Made by a program: the position numbers and the translations under genes. This document shows, piece after piece, positions 7,417 to 15,350 of a DNA stretch of 64,000 nucleotides (its first letter is position 1; each line of letters begins with the position of its first letter). Below the pieces are notes generated by a model. That model made no database searches. It was not told where the DNA came from and worked only from the letters and a program-made list of their open reading frames with translations. The DNA comes from VFKI01 sp033762075 (GTDB lineage Bacteria > Pseudomonadota > Gammaproteobacteria > DSM-16500), in contig JANRLY010000040.1 in the NCBI GenBank assembly GCA_033762075.1, positions 1 through 64,000 on the forward strand, given 5' to 3'.

Positions 7417-7553
7417 TTGACAACTTAAATTTAAAAGGTTTAAATTATTCATATGTGCTGTTTGATAGCGTACTTAATGAATAATATATACCAATGTTAG
7501 CATATATTCGCCTGAAATTAAACCTCCAAGGTAGGTTGCAGAGGTAAACTTAA
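7417..7553. promoter_or_regulatory. Divergent promoter and operator region of the S24-like regulator
   Basis: TTGACA (7417-7422), 17 bases, TTAAAT (7440-7445) form a plus-strand promoter. A perfect inverted repeat AATTTAAA-agg-TTTAAATT (7428-7446) overlaps its spacer and -10 box. Further half-sites related to AGGTTTAA occur at 7518-7525 (TTAAACCT) and 7542-7553 (AGGTAAACTTAA). Inferred operator of the adjacent repressor. Confidence 0.5.
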
Positions 7554-7583
7554 AATTAACAAATGAATATTTAAGGATAAAAT

Positions 7584-7787
7584 ATGCGTAATTGTTTTTG
7601 GCATTCATATCAAAATATTTTACTGCGAGATTCTAGCGATAATTATGGATCAATGGAAGCCTCGCAAAAACTTAAAACCAGTAATTATTTTTGTCGCGTG
7701 TGGAGATGGGTAAGGCCAGAAAGTCAGCCATCTGCAACAGGAGTGATTAATGCAATATGGAAAAAAATATTAAAAAAGAATGATTAA
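7584..7787 (+). CDS. Small hypothetical protein, 67 aa
   Basis: Not recognised. Seen: a basic, Trp-rich protein (RVWRWVRPESQPSATG in the middle) with two Cys and no membrane span. Start ATG 7584 is preceded by AAGGATAAA. It is the first gene divergent from the S24-like regulator and is followed 15 bases later by another small gene, so the two are probably one operon repressed through 7417-7553. Size, charge and position fit an early regulatory or excision-control protein, but no known fold is evident. Confidence 0.6.
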   Translation: MRNCFWHSYQNILLRDSSDNYGSMEASQKLKTSNYFCRVWRWVRPESQPSATGVINAIWKKILKKND

Positions 7788-7802
7788 TTGGAGAATAAAC
7801 TT

Positions 7803-8012
7803 ATGTCACAGCATTGTTACGATACCGTCCTCGGGAATGAAAGTATCTCCATCACGATGGGGTGGGAGAATCCACTGCAAGGTTTTTTTATGGTGATTGA
7901 AAAATCATCGGATGAAGATGAGCCATTTTGGAGTAACCTCACGCATCATCAACCCCCATTTCTAAAAACCATTGGATTCATTTTTGAGAGTTATAAAAAA
8001 CTTAAATATTAA
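7803..8012 (+). CDS. Small hypothetical protein, 69 aa
   Basis: Not recognised with confidence. Product MSQHCYDTVLGNESISITMG then WENPLQGFFMVIE and a polar end. It looks like a compact beta-rich domain. Start ATG 7803 lies 9 bases after GGAG (7789-7792); an upstream TTG at 7788 is less likely. Second gene of the pair divergent from the S24-like regulator. The WxxPLQGFFMVIE motif reminds me of small proteins encoded next to ICE regulators in Legionella, but I cannot confirm that from the sequence. Confidence 0.6.
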   Translation: MSQHCYDTVLGNESISITMGWENPLQGFFMVIEKSSDEDEPFWSNLTHHQPPFLKTIGFIFESYKKLKY

Positions 8013-8043
8013 GATTCCACAAGAGATGATTGATGAGTTATTG

Positions 8044-8107
8044 AAAATGTAGGGTCATGCCTGGCTTGTTGTATTAAAAAGTCAAGAAGCCAGGCATGAC
8101 CCCACTT
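8044..8107. repeat. REP-like hairpin repeat, full copy
   Basis: 64 bases, identical to 3797-3860 except at one position. The arms GGGTCATGCCTGGCTT and AAGCCAGGCATGACCC are exact complements here, so this copy is the perfect hairpin. It starts about 30 bases after the preceding gene stops. Confidence 0.8.
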
Positions 8108-8129
8108 GATGTGTAAGAGAATATCGGCG

Positions 8130-8232
8130 GCGAGAATGGACTCGCGCCATCCATGGCGCTTGCCCTTCGGGCGCACAAAAATCGTGCGTCCAAATCGGCA
8201 ATCCTGCCGATTTGTGAACCCGCTACGCGGGT
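8130..8232. repeat. Array of six consecutive short hairpins
   Basis: Seen, in order: GCGAG/CTCGC (8130-8145), GCGCCAT-cc-ATGGCGC (8144-8159), GCCC-ttc-GGGC (8162-8172), CGCAC/GTGCG (8172-8188), AAATCGGCA-atcc-TGCCGATTT (8192-8213), ACCCGC-tac-GCGGGT (8218-8232). Gaps are 0-4 bases and two neighbours share bases. It is much more GC-rich than its surroundings. Short frames through it exist on the minus strand but are explained by the palindromes. Function unknown. Confidence 0.75.
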
Positions 8233-8254
8233 GATTACTATTCGATGCCACATA

Positions 8255-8305
8255 AATTCATAAAAAAGGGTTATCTGAAAAACAGATAACCCTTTTTTAT
8301 GAATT
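8255..8305. terminator. Strong bidirectional terminator-like hairpin
   Basis: Perfect 23-base inverted repeat with a 5-base A loop. The inner stem GGGTTATCTG/CAGATAACCC is flanked by A6 and T6 runs, giving U-tracts in both directions. It closes the left sub-island just before scar 2. Confidence 0.85.
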
Positions 8306-8436
8306 GGGGCGGCGTCTTTCACATTCGTAGCGTAACTATATGAATAAAATATATTATCTCAATGTGGTTTTTCTGTAGGCCCCCAAATAGGCCCCAAAAA
8401 ATACCGTCCTTGCGCAGGAATTGAACCGAGGTCCTA
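8306..8436. other. Integration scar 2: arm-type motifs and degenerate att core
   Basis: GGGGCGGCG at 8306-8314, then GGCCCCCAAATAGGCCCCA at 8378-8396, ACCGTCC at 8403-8409 and ATTGAACCGAGGTCCTA at 8420-8436. The spacing between the first and third elements is 98 bases here and 99 in scar 1, so the two scars are homologous. The core differs from the ssrA-like core at several bases. The CoiA-like gene ends inside it. Confidence 0.55.
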
Positions 8437-9213
8437 GCGTAATCTTCTTGGTTGTTGTCTTGAGCGATAAGACGAAATTCTCGGCATAAATTGATTTTGA
8501 GTTTCCTGCTTACCTTTGTAGCTCTGCATAAGTTTGATTAATTCATTGAACCAAAAGTCTAACTCTTTGCTTTTTTCTGCCCCATCGCGGTGTAGTGTTA
8601 TAAAATATTCTTTCGAAAATTTTACTACATATGCATGGCTAACTGAACTATGGGGAAGCAGGTACCAAAGCGTTGCTGTCTCATCAAAATCAAATAAAAT
8701 AGGCGCAGGACTTCCAGCCCAGTCTCTTAGTAATGCACATTCGTCTAAATAGCCGCTTAATTTTAGCAAAGGAAGCTTCTCAAACACTTGAATACTTTTA
8801 TTTAATAGCTCCTGAAATTTAGCTTGTGCTCTTTTACTATTCTTGGCATGTACAACCCATATCAATTTTTTGTAAAAATCTTGACGCTCTTTACGTTCTT
8901 CTGGGTTAAGGTAAGAATGCTGAAACTCTAGGATGTAATTTTGATCAGTTTTCACGTCAGCAATATGAAGCACGCCGTTGCTGGAGAGATGTCGTATCTC
9001 TTGCCAGTCATCAGGAAAATGAGCTTTCCAAGCAAGATGCCAATCAGATTCCGGCTTAAGCCAGGAATCACTTGTGCATTCTCCACGATGGGCCCAGTGT
9101 TTGGCTTTAACTGGCCCACACTTCGCAATCATTGGTTGACTGCAGCCTGGGCATAGTCCTTCGAGGCCTTTTTGTGCTTCTTGGCGACTTCCATTAACTA
9201 ATGCAAATCTCAT
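8434..9213 (-). CDS. CoiA-like putative nuclease, 259 aa
   Basis: Member of the competence-protein CoiA-like family, predicted PD-(D/E)xK nucleases. Seen: an N-terminal CPGCSQPMIAKCGPVKAKHW with paired Cys residues and AKHWAH (about 22-43), which may bind zinc, then ESDWHLAWKAHF and a nuclease core with HIADVKT at about 84-90 followed by ILEFQHS, which supplies the D...ExQ pattern. A long helical tail ends in basic residues. Start ATG 9213 follows GGAG. It is downstream of the subtilase and ATPase genes on the same strand (65-base gap), so it may be expressed with them. CoiA relatives are also found in mobile elements unrelated to competence. Its last bases overlap scar 2. Confidence 0.8.
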   Translation of the reverse strand: MRFALVNGSRQEAQKGLEGLCPGCSQPMIAKCGPVKAKHWAHRGECTSDSWLKPESDWHLAWKAHFPDDWQEIRHLSSNGVLHIADVKTDQNYILEFQHSYLNPEERKERQDFYKKLIWVVHAKNSKRAQAKFQELLNKSIQVFEKLPLLKLSGYLDECALLRDWAGSPAPILFDFDETATLWYLLPHSSVSHAYVVKFSKEYFITLHRDGAEKSKELDFWFNELIKLMQSYKGKQETQNQFMPRISSYRSRQQPRRLR

Positions 9214-9278
9214 AATAAATTAACTCCAATCGTGACAACTTGTTTTTAATTACCGTTACCCGCGCACTGGTAAATTTA

Positions 9279-11555
9279 TTAAATTTTCAATCGCTCTTTC
9301 AACGTAACTAAATTTTCATATTTATTCGGAACTTCAGCTTGAATAGCACTGTAAATGTCGATGGCTGCATCATTCCTTGGGTCGGAAATTTGTAATACGA
9401 CTGCAAATGGAGTATCTGTTTCTGAAAGAGTCCATCGTGATTGTTGTTCAATTAGAATTTCCCAATCTCCTGCCGCAACGCCACGGCTAAAGGTTTTGTC
9501 ATATCTTATTACAGTAGAGTAGCGATCTTTTAGAGCTTCATTGGTTTCGTCAGAGCTAATTGGAATTAATGTGTTGTCTTTGTTTAACTTAGACAATTGA
9601 GTTCGTAGATGAGATTTGCAATAACCAGCTTTTAAGGTTCGATTTGTTTCTGGCGAAAAAGCTAATGTGAAACGAATGCGAATGATATCCCCACCTTTTC
9701 TGTCAATGAGGGTTTTTGGTACATAGAAAGGAATTTTTATTATCTTTCGGTACCCAATGACACCTTGATAAATATAGTTTTGATTCCATCGATCTGAGGT
9801 GAGTAACTTGGTTGTATCAGGCAATCCATTACCCATTAATTTTTGTGCCATTTCTGAATCAAATGATTCTGATTCAGCGAGATTAGCAGAGTGAATTAAA
9901 AGCGCCCTAACAAGTTCGGGTGTTGCATTTTCTATATATTCGAAGGTTTTGGCTGCTAACCTTGATATAAGAGGTGCAGCAAAACTTGTTCCATTACCAT
10001 AAGATAAGTGATCACCGCTACCACCTATGCCTGCTACAGATAGCTCGTCAAATTCTCGCCAGTTGTTTGCAAAGTTGCCGCCTTGAGCAACTACGTCTGG
10101 TTTTCTATATGTATTAAAACCAGGTCCTTTTCTTGTAAATGGTGAAGGAGCACTGGATTTAGCCATACTTCCTTCGTTTTCTCTGTCAGCAATTGAGCCT
10201 ACAGTTAGAGCTAACATTGCTTCGCCTGGTCGTAACATTCTGTTGTCGTCTTTGTGAAAATAATCAGGGTAAGGTTCCGTTGGGGTGTTTGATAGGTTTA
10301 CTGGATAGTTGCCTGTGGTCAATATGAAAAGCACATTATATTTTCGGCTTAAGCTGTCAATTTCAGCGGCAACACCACCAACGCTATCGTCAGTTACGAT
10401 AGCTCCTTCTTGTACATTTGGATTAGTTAGGTTCATTGAAATATTGTAAACCTTAATTTTTTGGTGCCATCTTTCAACGGTATCCCGAATAATTTTTAAA
10501 AATTCATCGCCTCTTGCTGGGCGCCGGTTTCCAATGTCATCATGAGAAATCATGCAAACACTTAGTACTTTAGTGTCAGGATTAAGCTGTCCTTTTGATA
10601 TTGCATCTCTTAATGAATTGCCATAGATAATTCGACTGGCAACAAAAGTGCCGTGGTCATTGTTGTGTGGAGGGCCAATAGGTTCTTCATAGCCGATGAT
10701 GCTGCCCTCTAAAAATCTAGAATTTTTTGTTACACCAGAATCAAAAATACACACGCTGGCTTTAGATTCATTTGACATGACAGTGACTTGGTCTTCAATT
10801 TTTTCACCTTTTCTCGATGATTCAATTATCACCTCCTCAATTGGGTCAATGGATTGGATGGAAATGAATTGCTTCGCAAGATCACTGATGCTTTCTGGTT
10901 TGGCCTTAACGCGTAATAGTTTTCCTTGGCTGGTATCAACTTCCCCAATAATTTGTCCTTCTTCATGTAGCAAATAGAGATTTATGGATTTTTTTATTCC
11001 TTCTTGTTCTTCTCGAGATAGATCTGAGAATAATGTAATTAATATCTCCCCGCTGTATTTTTTATTTTCGATTAGATTTTCAAGCTCTACGCTGATTTTT
11101 TCTTTTGCGGGTATTGAGCTAATATTTTCGATCGGGGCGAATTTTGATTTTCCCACGTTAGTATCTGAATCGTTATAAGTTTTAATTTGCTCTAGTAACG
11201 CAGAGAAAGAGGTTTCTATTGTGCTGAAATGGCCAATATTTTTTGCAGGCGCTCCAACTAAATTTCCTAAAACGGCATCGCTAATTTTTTTTCCTTCCGA
11301 TGATGCGAGAATGTTGGTTTCTTCTGGAAGTTCAATTCGGAAGTAGCGCTTTTTTGTTGTTTCATGATCCATGCTTTTTTCGAAAAATTGGCTTAAAATC
11401 TGTGCTTCTTTAAATATTTTATTTGCATGTTGTTTGTATTCGGTTCTTTGATAGGTGCCGCCGCCACCGCCAGAAAACGTTCTATCTTCGAGCGGCTTGT
11501 GCTCCTTAAGCTTTAAGTGTGGTCTGGACTCATCTGACATTTTCTTTGATTCCAT
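9279..11555 (-). CDS. ietS: Subtilisin-like S8 serine protease of an IetAS-type system (IetS-like), 758 aa
   Basis: Predicted cytoplasmic serine protease paired with an AAA ATPase, as in IetAS, described for plasmid stability and listed among anti-phage systems. Seen: the complete S8 triad, Asp in CIFDSGVTKN (near 271), His in NNDHGTFVAS (near 300) and Ser in GNGTSFAAPL (near 524). There is no signal peptide; the first 250 residues are a family-specific region and about 200 residues follow the protease domain. ATG 11555 and ATG 11540 are both possible starts; either way it overlaps the end of the ATPase gene (26 or 11 bases), so translation is coupled. Intact catalytic residues suggest an active enzyme. 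The symbol is by family resemblance. Confidence 0.88.
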   Translation of the reverse strand: MESKKMSDESRPHLKLKEHKPLEDRTFSGGGGGTYQRTEYKQHANKIFKEAQILSQFFEKSMDHETTKKRYFRIELPEETNILASSEGKKISDAVLGNLVGAPAKNIGHFSTIETSFSALLEQIKTYNDSDTNVGKSKFAPIENISSIPAKEKISVELENLIENKKYSGEILITLFSDLSREEQEGIKKSINLYLLHEEGQIIGEVDTSQGKLLRVKAKPESISDLAKQFISIQSIDPIEEVIIESSRKGEKIEDQVTVMSNESKASVCIFDSGVTKNSRFLEGSIIGYEEPIGPPHNNDHGTFVASRIIYGNSLRDAISKGQLNPDTKVLSVCMISHDDIGNRRPARGDEFLKIIRDTVERWHQKIKVYNISMNLTNPNVQEGAIVTDDSVGGVAAEIDSLSRKYNVLFILTTGNYPVNLSNTPTEPYPDYFHKDDNRMLRPGEAMLALTVGSIADRENEGSMAKSSAPSPFTRKGPGFNTYRKPDVVAQGGNFANNWREFDELSVAGIGGSGDHLSYGNGTSFAAPLISRLAAKTFEYIENATPELVRALLIHSANLAESESFDSEMAQKLMGNGLPDTTKLLTSDRWNQNYIYQGVIGYRKIIKIPFYVPKTLIDRKGGDIIRIRFTLAFSPETNRTLKAGYCKSHLRTQLSKLNKDNTLIPISSDETNEALKDRYSTVIRYDKTFSRGVAAGDWEILIEQQSRWTLSETDTPFAVVLQISDPRNDAAIDIYSAIQAEVPNKYENLVTLKERLKI

Positions 11556-12678
11556 TTAAATTTGAATATTTAAGATGTAGTGTTGATTTGGGGATGCCGC
11601 ATAAGGACTCTAAGTCTTGAAAAGAAAATAATTTATCGTTAAGCAATTTTAATGTTAATGTTGCTATGATTTTCCTCTCGTCAGTTTTTTTCTCAGATGG
11701 GTTTGATGCTGATCGATCAAGGTGCTCGAGAATGGAGAAGCATAAATGCGTCAATATACTCTTGCTGTCATCGATTAATGTTTTTCTTTTTGCATTGTTA
11801 CATATTTGAAAAATATCTGACCCAGTTAAACCTTCTGATGCCTGAGCTAATGCATCATGGATATTAGATGGTATTTCTTCGTCTAAATATAAGGTGAAAA
11901 TTGCAATTCTTTCTTTGCGTTTTGGTGGAAGTAGTTCAAGGATTATTTCAAATCTTCTCCATATTGCTGAATCTAACATATGTGCATGATTTGTTCCTGC
12001 TAGTAATATGGATTTTCCAGCGGATATATCCAGATTTTGGAGTAAAGTGATAACTACCCGCTTTAATTCGCCAAGCTCATTGCGATCATCACGTTGTTTG
12101 GCAATGGCATCTAATTCATCTATGAATAATGCGCACCTATTATTCATAACAAAATCAAAAACTTTTCTTATGTTTGCTCCAGTTTCGCCTAGATAAGAAG
12201 AAATGAGATTGTCGAAGCGGATAACAAATAAGCGTAAATTTAAGGTTTTAGCAATGTGGCTCGCCAAATGAGATTTTCCGCACCCAGGTAATCCATGTAA
12301 CAGAATTGTTCGTCTTGGGGAAATGCCTTTAGCTTTTAATCTTTCTTCATGTCTCCATTCGCCTATTAGCTCATCAACTGAGTTTAATACCTCCTGAGAC
12401 AAAATAGGTGATGGTTTATCGTCTGTTTTAAATTCGTGAAGAAGCGATGGAATATCTCCAGCGAGTGGTGATAATGGAGAGGCAACAGTGCCTATAGAGT
12501 CTTCAATCCCAGTTCTGGAAAGTGCCACTTCTAGTGCTTCGCTAATTTTATGAGCGGCCTGATAGTGTTTTTTTTCCCGCTCATCTGATGCGGCCGCTTT
12601 ACCAATCTTTTCTATGGCCGACCAGTCTCGACGTGAGATGGCTTCAATCATTTCCAAAAATCGTCCAAGTGATGGCAT
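11530..12678 (-). CDS. ietA: AAA ATPase of an IetAS-type system (IetA-like), 382 aa
   Basis: ATPase partner of the downstream subtilase. Seen: Walker A GLPGCGKS at about 129-136, Walker B ALFIDELD at about 183-190, a sensor-1 type ILLAGTNHA, and arginines in WRRFEIILEL, the arrangement of single-domain AAA proteins such as FtsH- or spastin-like ATPases. The first 110 residues form a helical domain. Last residues KENVR overlap the protease start. Known: in this pair type the ATPase is thought to control or feed the protease. First gene of the run that includes the protease and perhaps the CoiA-like gene. An XRE regulator lies upstream at 12881-13180 in the same direction and may control it. 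Confidence 0.88.
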   Translation of the reverse strand: MPSLGRFLEMIEAISRRDWSAIEKIGKAAASDEREKKHYQAAHKISEALEVALSRTGIEDSIGTVASPLSPLAGDIPSLLHEFKTDDKPSPILSQEVLNSVDELIGEWRHEERLKAKGISPRRTILLHGLPGCGKSHLASHIAKTLNLRLFVIRFDNLISSYLGETGANIRKVFDFVMNNRCALFIDELDAIAKQRDDRNELGELKRVVITLLQNLDISAGKSILLAGTNHAHMLDSAIWRRFEIILELLPPKRKERIAIFTLYLDEEIPSNIHDALAQASEGLTGSDIFQICNNAKRKTLIDDSKSILTHLCFSILEHLDRSASNPSEKKTDERKIIATLTLKLLNDKLFSFQDLESLCGIPKSTLHLKYSNLNGIKENVR

Positions 12679-12880
12679 ATGTGATTTTCTCTCATCATTT
12701 AAATCTATTAACTTATTGATAATATAACATTAATCTTTTATCCAGAAAATATATAAAAAAACGCATCATTGGACGATCAAAGTATAACTAAAACAAGGGG
12801 AAGAGAAACTGATTTTTATAAGTCATATTGCGGCAAAACAGAGGTGTGGTTAAATAATAATCAGCACGAACATTATTTGG

Positions 12881-13180
12881 CTAGTGCGTCATTTCATTAA
12901 GCAATAAACGTTGTTCGGATTTTTTTAGCCGACTAAAGACCTTAATACATTCAGCTAGGTCATCTGATTCAGCATAAAAATAAGCAACAGGTAGTTTAAG
13001 AACTTTAGCGATACGTTCAAGCATGGAATAATCAGGGGTGTGTCGACCTTTTTCATAGTGGTTCATGCGTGCGCTAGCAGAAAACTGATCCATGCCAGCT
13101 ACTATCCCCAGTTGTTTCTGGGATAGGCCCGCAGCCAGTCTGGCTTCCTGTAATCGTTTGCATAGTGGCGATTTGCTCAT
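12881..13180 (-). CDS. XRE-family HTH regulator, 99 aa
   Basis: DNA-binding regulator. Seen: a Cro/C1-type helix-turn-helix at about 8-65 (LSQKQLGIVAGMDQFSASAR, then NHYEKGRHTPD), and a short C-terminal tail (VFSRLKKSEQRLLLNEMTH) that may help dimerise. Start ATG 13180. Upstream at 13210-13258 are two CTTAG-GAATC type repeats, one nearly palindromic, probably its own operator. It precedes the IetAS-like genes by 200 bases on the same strand, the usual place for a regulator of a defence operon, and is divergent from the small membrane gene at 13285. Confidence 0.85.
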   Translation of the reverse strand: MSKSPLCKRLQEARLAAGLSQKQLGIVAGMDQFSASARMNHYEKGRHTPDYSMLERIAKVLKLPVAYFYAESDDLAECIKVFSRLKKSEQRLLLNEMTH

Positions 13181-13209
13181 TAGGCGCTCATAAGCATGTA
13201 ATCTATATA

Positions 13210-13258
13210 CTTAGAGAATCTAAGTTTTTAAGGTTGCTAGATACTTAGGAATCCTATA
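13210..13258. promoter_or_regulatory. Operator-like repeats upstream of the XRE regulator
   Basis: CTTAGAGAATCTAAG (13210-13224) is a near-perfect palindrome, and CTTAGGAATCCTATA (13244-13258) resembles it. The centres are about 34 bases apart in the region between divergent genes. Inferred binding sites of the XRE protein. Confidence 0.45.
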
Positions 13259-13284
13259 CATTCCTCTCGAGTGATATATAATGA

Positions 13285-13578
13285 TTGCGGGCTTTGATTG
13301 TGAATGAAAAATGCACAAATATTGATACTGCGAATGATCCCAAAAAAATCAGCAGAATTGAGATTATTAGGGAGTGTATTGCTGCGGTTCTCATCATTAG
13401 TTTCTTTAGCTACTTCATCTATATGTTCCTTGCCGGAATAGTTCGAGCCCTAATAAAAGTCGCCAATTCGCAGTTTGTAATTGATGGTGGCACTTTGCTT
13501 GGCTGGCTATCTGTTAGCGGCACAATAATTGGAGTGATATTTTTTCTCGGCTATAGAGAGCGAATCAAACGGCAGTAG
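13285..13578 (+). CDS. Small membrane protein, about 92-97 aa, unknown function
   Basis: Not recognised. Seen: a polar N-terminus with KKISRIEIIRECIAA, then two hydrophobic segments (VLIISFFSYFIYMFLAGIV near 35-53 and LLGWLSVSGTIIGVIFFLGY near 70-90) and a basic end RERIKRQ, suggesting a two-span inner-membrane protein. The start is uncertain: TTG 13285, TTG 13294 and GTG 13300 are in frame and none has a strong ribosome site. It is divergent from the XRE regulator and may share its operator. A GTATGCG/CGCATAC hairpin (13580-13601) follows but lacks a T run. Small membrane proteins are common in defence loci; a link here is speculation. Confidence 0.5.
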   Translation: MRALIVNEKCTNIDTANDPKKISRIEIIRECIAAVLIISFFSYFIYMFLAGIVRALIKVANSQFVIDGGTLLGWLSVSGTIIGVIFFLGYRERIKRQ

Positions 13579-13632
13579 TGTATGCGTTTGTGTCCGCATA
13601 CTTGCTCAATGGTAGCTTTTCTAGTTGGCCGT

Positions 13633-14049
13633 CTATCTATGTTGTTTAATGGCTCGTTCGATTTCCTCAAGCTTAAGTCTTAACTCTCCATTTTCGATTA
13701 GTCTGCGGTGTGTATCAGCAACGCCTGATAATGTTTTAGCAACCTCTGGTGTAATTTCTCCACTTGCTACTGCAGCAAGTATTTCTCTGCCAAAATCCAT
13801 TAGGTATTGAATGTTGTTAATTTCCGCTGTATTAAAGCTCAAGTTGACAGATTCATGCGTGGCTTTTGGTACAAGTCGTTCAATGCAGAGCCGCAGGGCA
13901 TTAACATCACCACCTCGTGCAAGTTCTACAAGTTTTGTGATCAATTCCTCGGCATATGGCTCTAGGAGTTTTATAAGCAGAGTCCTCTTATTTTGGCTGC
14001 CGGAAGGCCTGCCGTTGGGATTCCCGCTTTCGCCAGGTTTAAAAGTCAT
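13633..14049 (-). CDS. DUF5681 domain protein, 138 aa
   Basis: Seen: the N-terminal signature FKPGESGNPNGRPSGSQNKR (residues 3-22) that defines DUF5681, then helical segments with a C-terminal coiled-coil-like stretch (RLKLEEIERAIKQHR). Function is not known; these proteins occur in phages, satellites and islands, often near replication or packaging genes. Start ATG 14049. It follows the RepA-like ATPase (37-base gap, same strand), as is usual in island replication modules. Confidence 0.85.
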   Translation of the reverse strand: MTFKPGESGNPNGRPSGSQNKRTLLIKLLEPYAEELITKLVELARGGDVNALRLCIERLVPKATHESVNLSFNTAEINNIQYLMDFGREILAAVASGEITPEVAKTLSGVADTHRRLIENGELRLKLEEIERAIKQHR

Positions 14050-14086
14050 GATACTGCGTCCTTGTATATTTGTTGAAAATTACAAT

Positions 14087-15340
14087 CTAGCTATCTAGTA
14101 GATGGCCATTTGCTCCATAGGTGGTCACAGCATTTGTTGGCTGAGTATGGTCTGATTGGGCATCTATGGTAGAGGTTGCCTCTTGTCGCGGTAGCTTCCA
14201 GTAAGGCTTGCTGCCGTTTCCAAATCCTTCCCGCCCAACAATTATCTTGAGATTCTTCTTTGCTCTGCGTAGGGTTTTTTCTGATATCATTTCCGCTTCA
14301 GCTTGTTCCAATATATCTTTGGAATATCGCGGGCCAAATGTCAGTATTTTCTTAAGAAAAATTTCTGCCTCATGTATTGGCGAATCATCATCTGAATCTG
14401 ATTTTGTTTTTACACCGATGGCTTCATCTGCTGAAATTGTGATGGGTTTATCCGACCATTTGACGCGTGATGTTTTAATATCATTTTCAACTGTGCATGA
14501 TTCAATCTGAAATGAAAGTCCAGTCTTGTCCTGGCTAATGTTGTTTTTAATAGGAAGAAAAAGGATGGTATTTGGGTCATCTTTATCTTTGGTTACTAAG
14601 AATGCTGCTCGAGCAGCTGCAACAAAGCCAATGCTACCTATCACTCTGAATATGGCTTGTTGATCTGAGTTCTTATTATTGTGTGATACACATACTATCG
14701 CTACATTTAACCTTGCGGCTAATTCAGACAATGGCGCCAGTAACGCTCTAATGCTGCCGTTATTGTTATCGTTGGTATTTGCCATGTATGCAGTAATTGG
14801 ATCGATTATAACAAGCACGACATCTTTTAATGCATTTATCAATTTTTCTAGCTCTAACAAGTTTTTAGAAATATCAATCTGATCGAACTTTGTATTTTTG
14901 TCTTTATTGTTTGTAGTTACGAGAATTTCAGCGAATGTGATTTGGCTCAAATCAGTATCGGCTGCCATCAGGCGAGGGATTATTGTATCTTCAACACTAT
15001 CTTCTGCGCTTAATAATAATGTTCGACCAACTATGCTCTCACTGCCGTCTGGCCATTTGCCTCCTTTTGAAACTGTTGCTGCCATACTCGCAGTTATTTG
15101 TGATTTGCCTAGTCCTGGGTTGCCTGCAATTATTGATATCTTCCCGCGAGCGATTCTATCCGGCCATAACCAACTTATTGTGCGTGTTTCAATATGATGA
15201 GCATGGCGGTATCTAATGAATGATTCATCTTTATGTGACAGCTCTGCGGCTACTCTTTCTGTTATTTGTTCGCCTTCATTAAAGGTTTGTAATTCATTTG
15301 TGATTGCAACTTGTGTTCCATCATTATTCAATTGATCCAT
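14087..15340 (-). CDS. RepA-like AAA_25 ATPase / island replication helicase, 417 aa
   Basis: Hexameric RecA-fold ATPase of the AAA_25 (RepA helicase) type, likely used for replication of the excised element. Seen: Walker A IIAGNPGLGKSQ near residue 80, then GRTLLLSAED, Walker B VVLVIIDPITAYM, and an IVCVSHNNK sensor region. A winged-helix-like C-terminal part (RYSKDILEQAEAEMISEKTL) is followed by a polar tail. Start: ATG 15340 with AAGGGA 7 bases upstream is clearly better than a start near 15430, which would run into the AlpA gene. It begins 10 bases after AlpA ends, so the two form an operon. Confidence 0.85.
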   Translation of the reverse strand: MDQLNNDGTQVAITNELQTFNEGEQITERVAAELSHKDESFIRYRHAHHIETRTISWLWPDRIARGKISIIAGNPGLGKSQITASMAATVSKGGKWPDGSESIVGRTLLLSAEDSVEDTIIPRLMAADTDLSQITFAEILVTTNNKDKNTKFDQIDISKNLLELEKLINALKDVVLVIIDPITAYMANTNDNNNGSIRALLAPLSELAARLNVAIVCVSHNNKNSDQQAIFRVIGSIGFVAAARAAFLVTKDKDDPNTILFLPIKNNISQDKTGLSFQIESCTVENDIKTSRVKWSDKPITISADEAIGVKTKSDSDDDSPIHEAEIFLKKILTFGPRYSKDILEQAEAEMISEKTLRRAKKNLKIIVGREGFGNGSKPYWKLPRQEATSTIDAQSDHTQPTNAVTTYGANGHLLDS

Positions 15341-15350
15341 GTTAAATCCC

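Noticed and set aside
7584..8012. Assignment of the two small genes as lvrR/lvrB-type ICE regulators
   Set aside because: The layout is reminiscent, but sequence similarity cannot be shown without a search and no csrA-like gene follows.
8009..8322. Two overlapping minus-strand frames near 80 codons each
   Set aside because: They run through the REP-like repeat, the six-hairpin array and a terminator. Palindromes explain the open frames.
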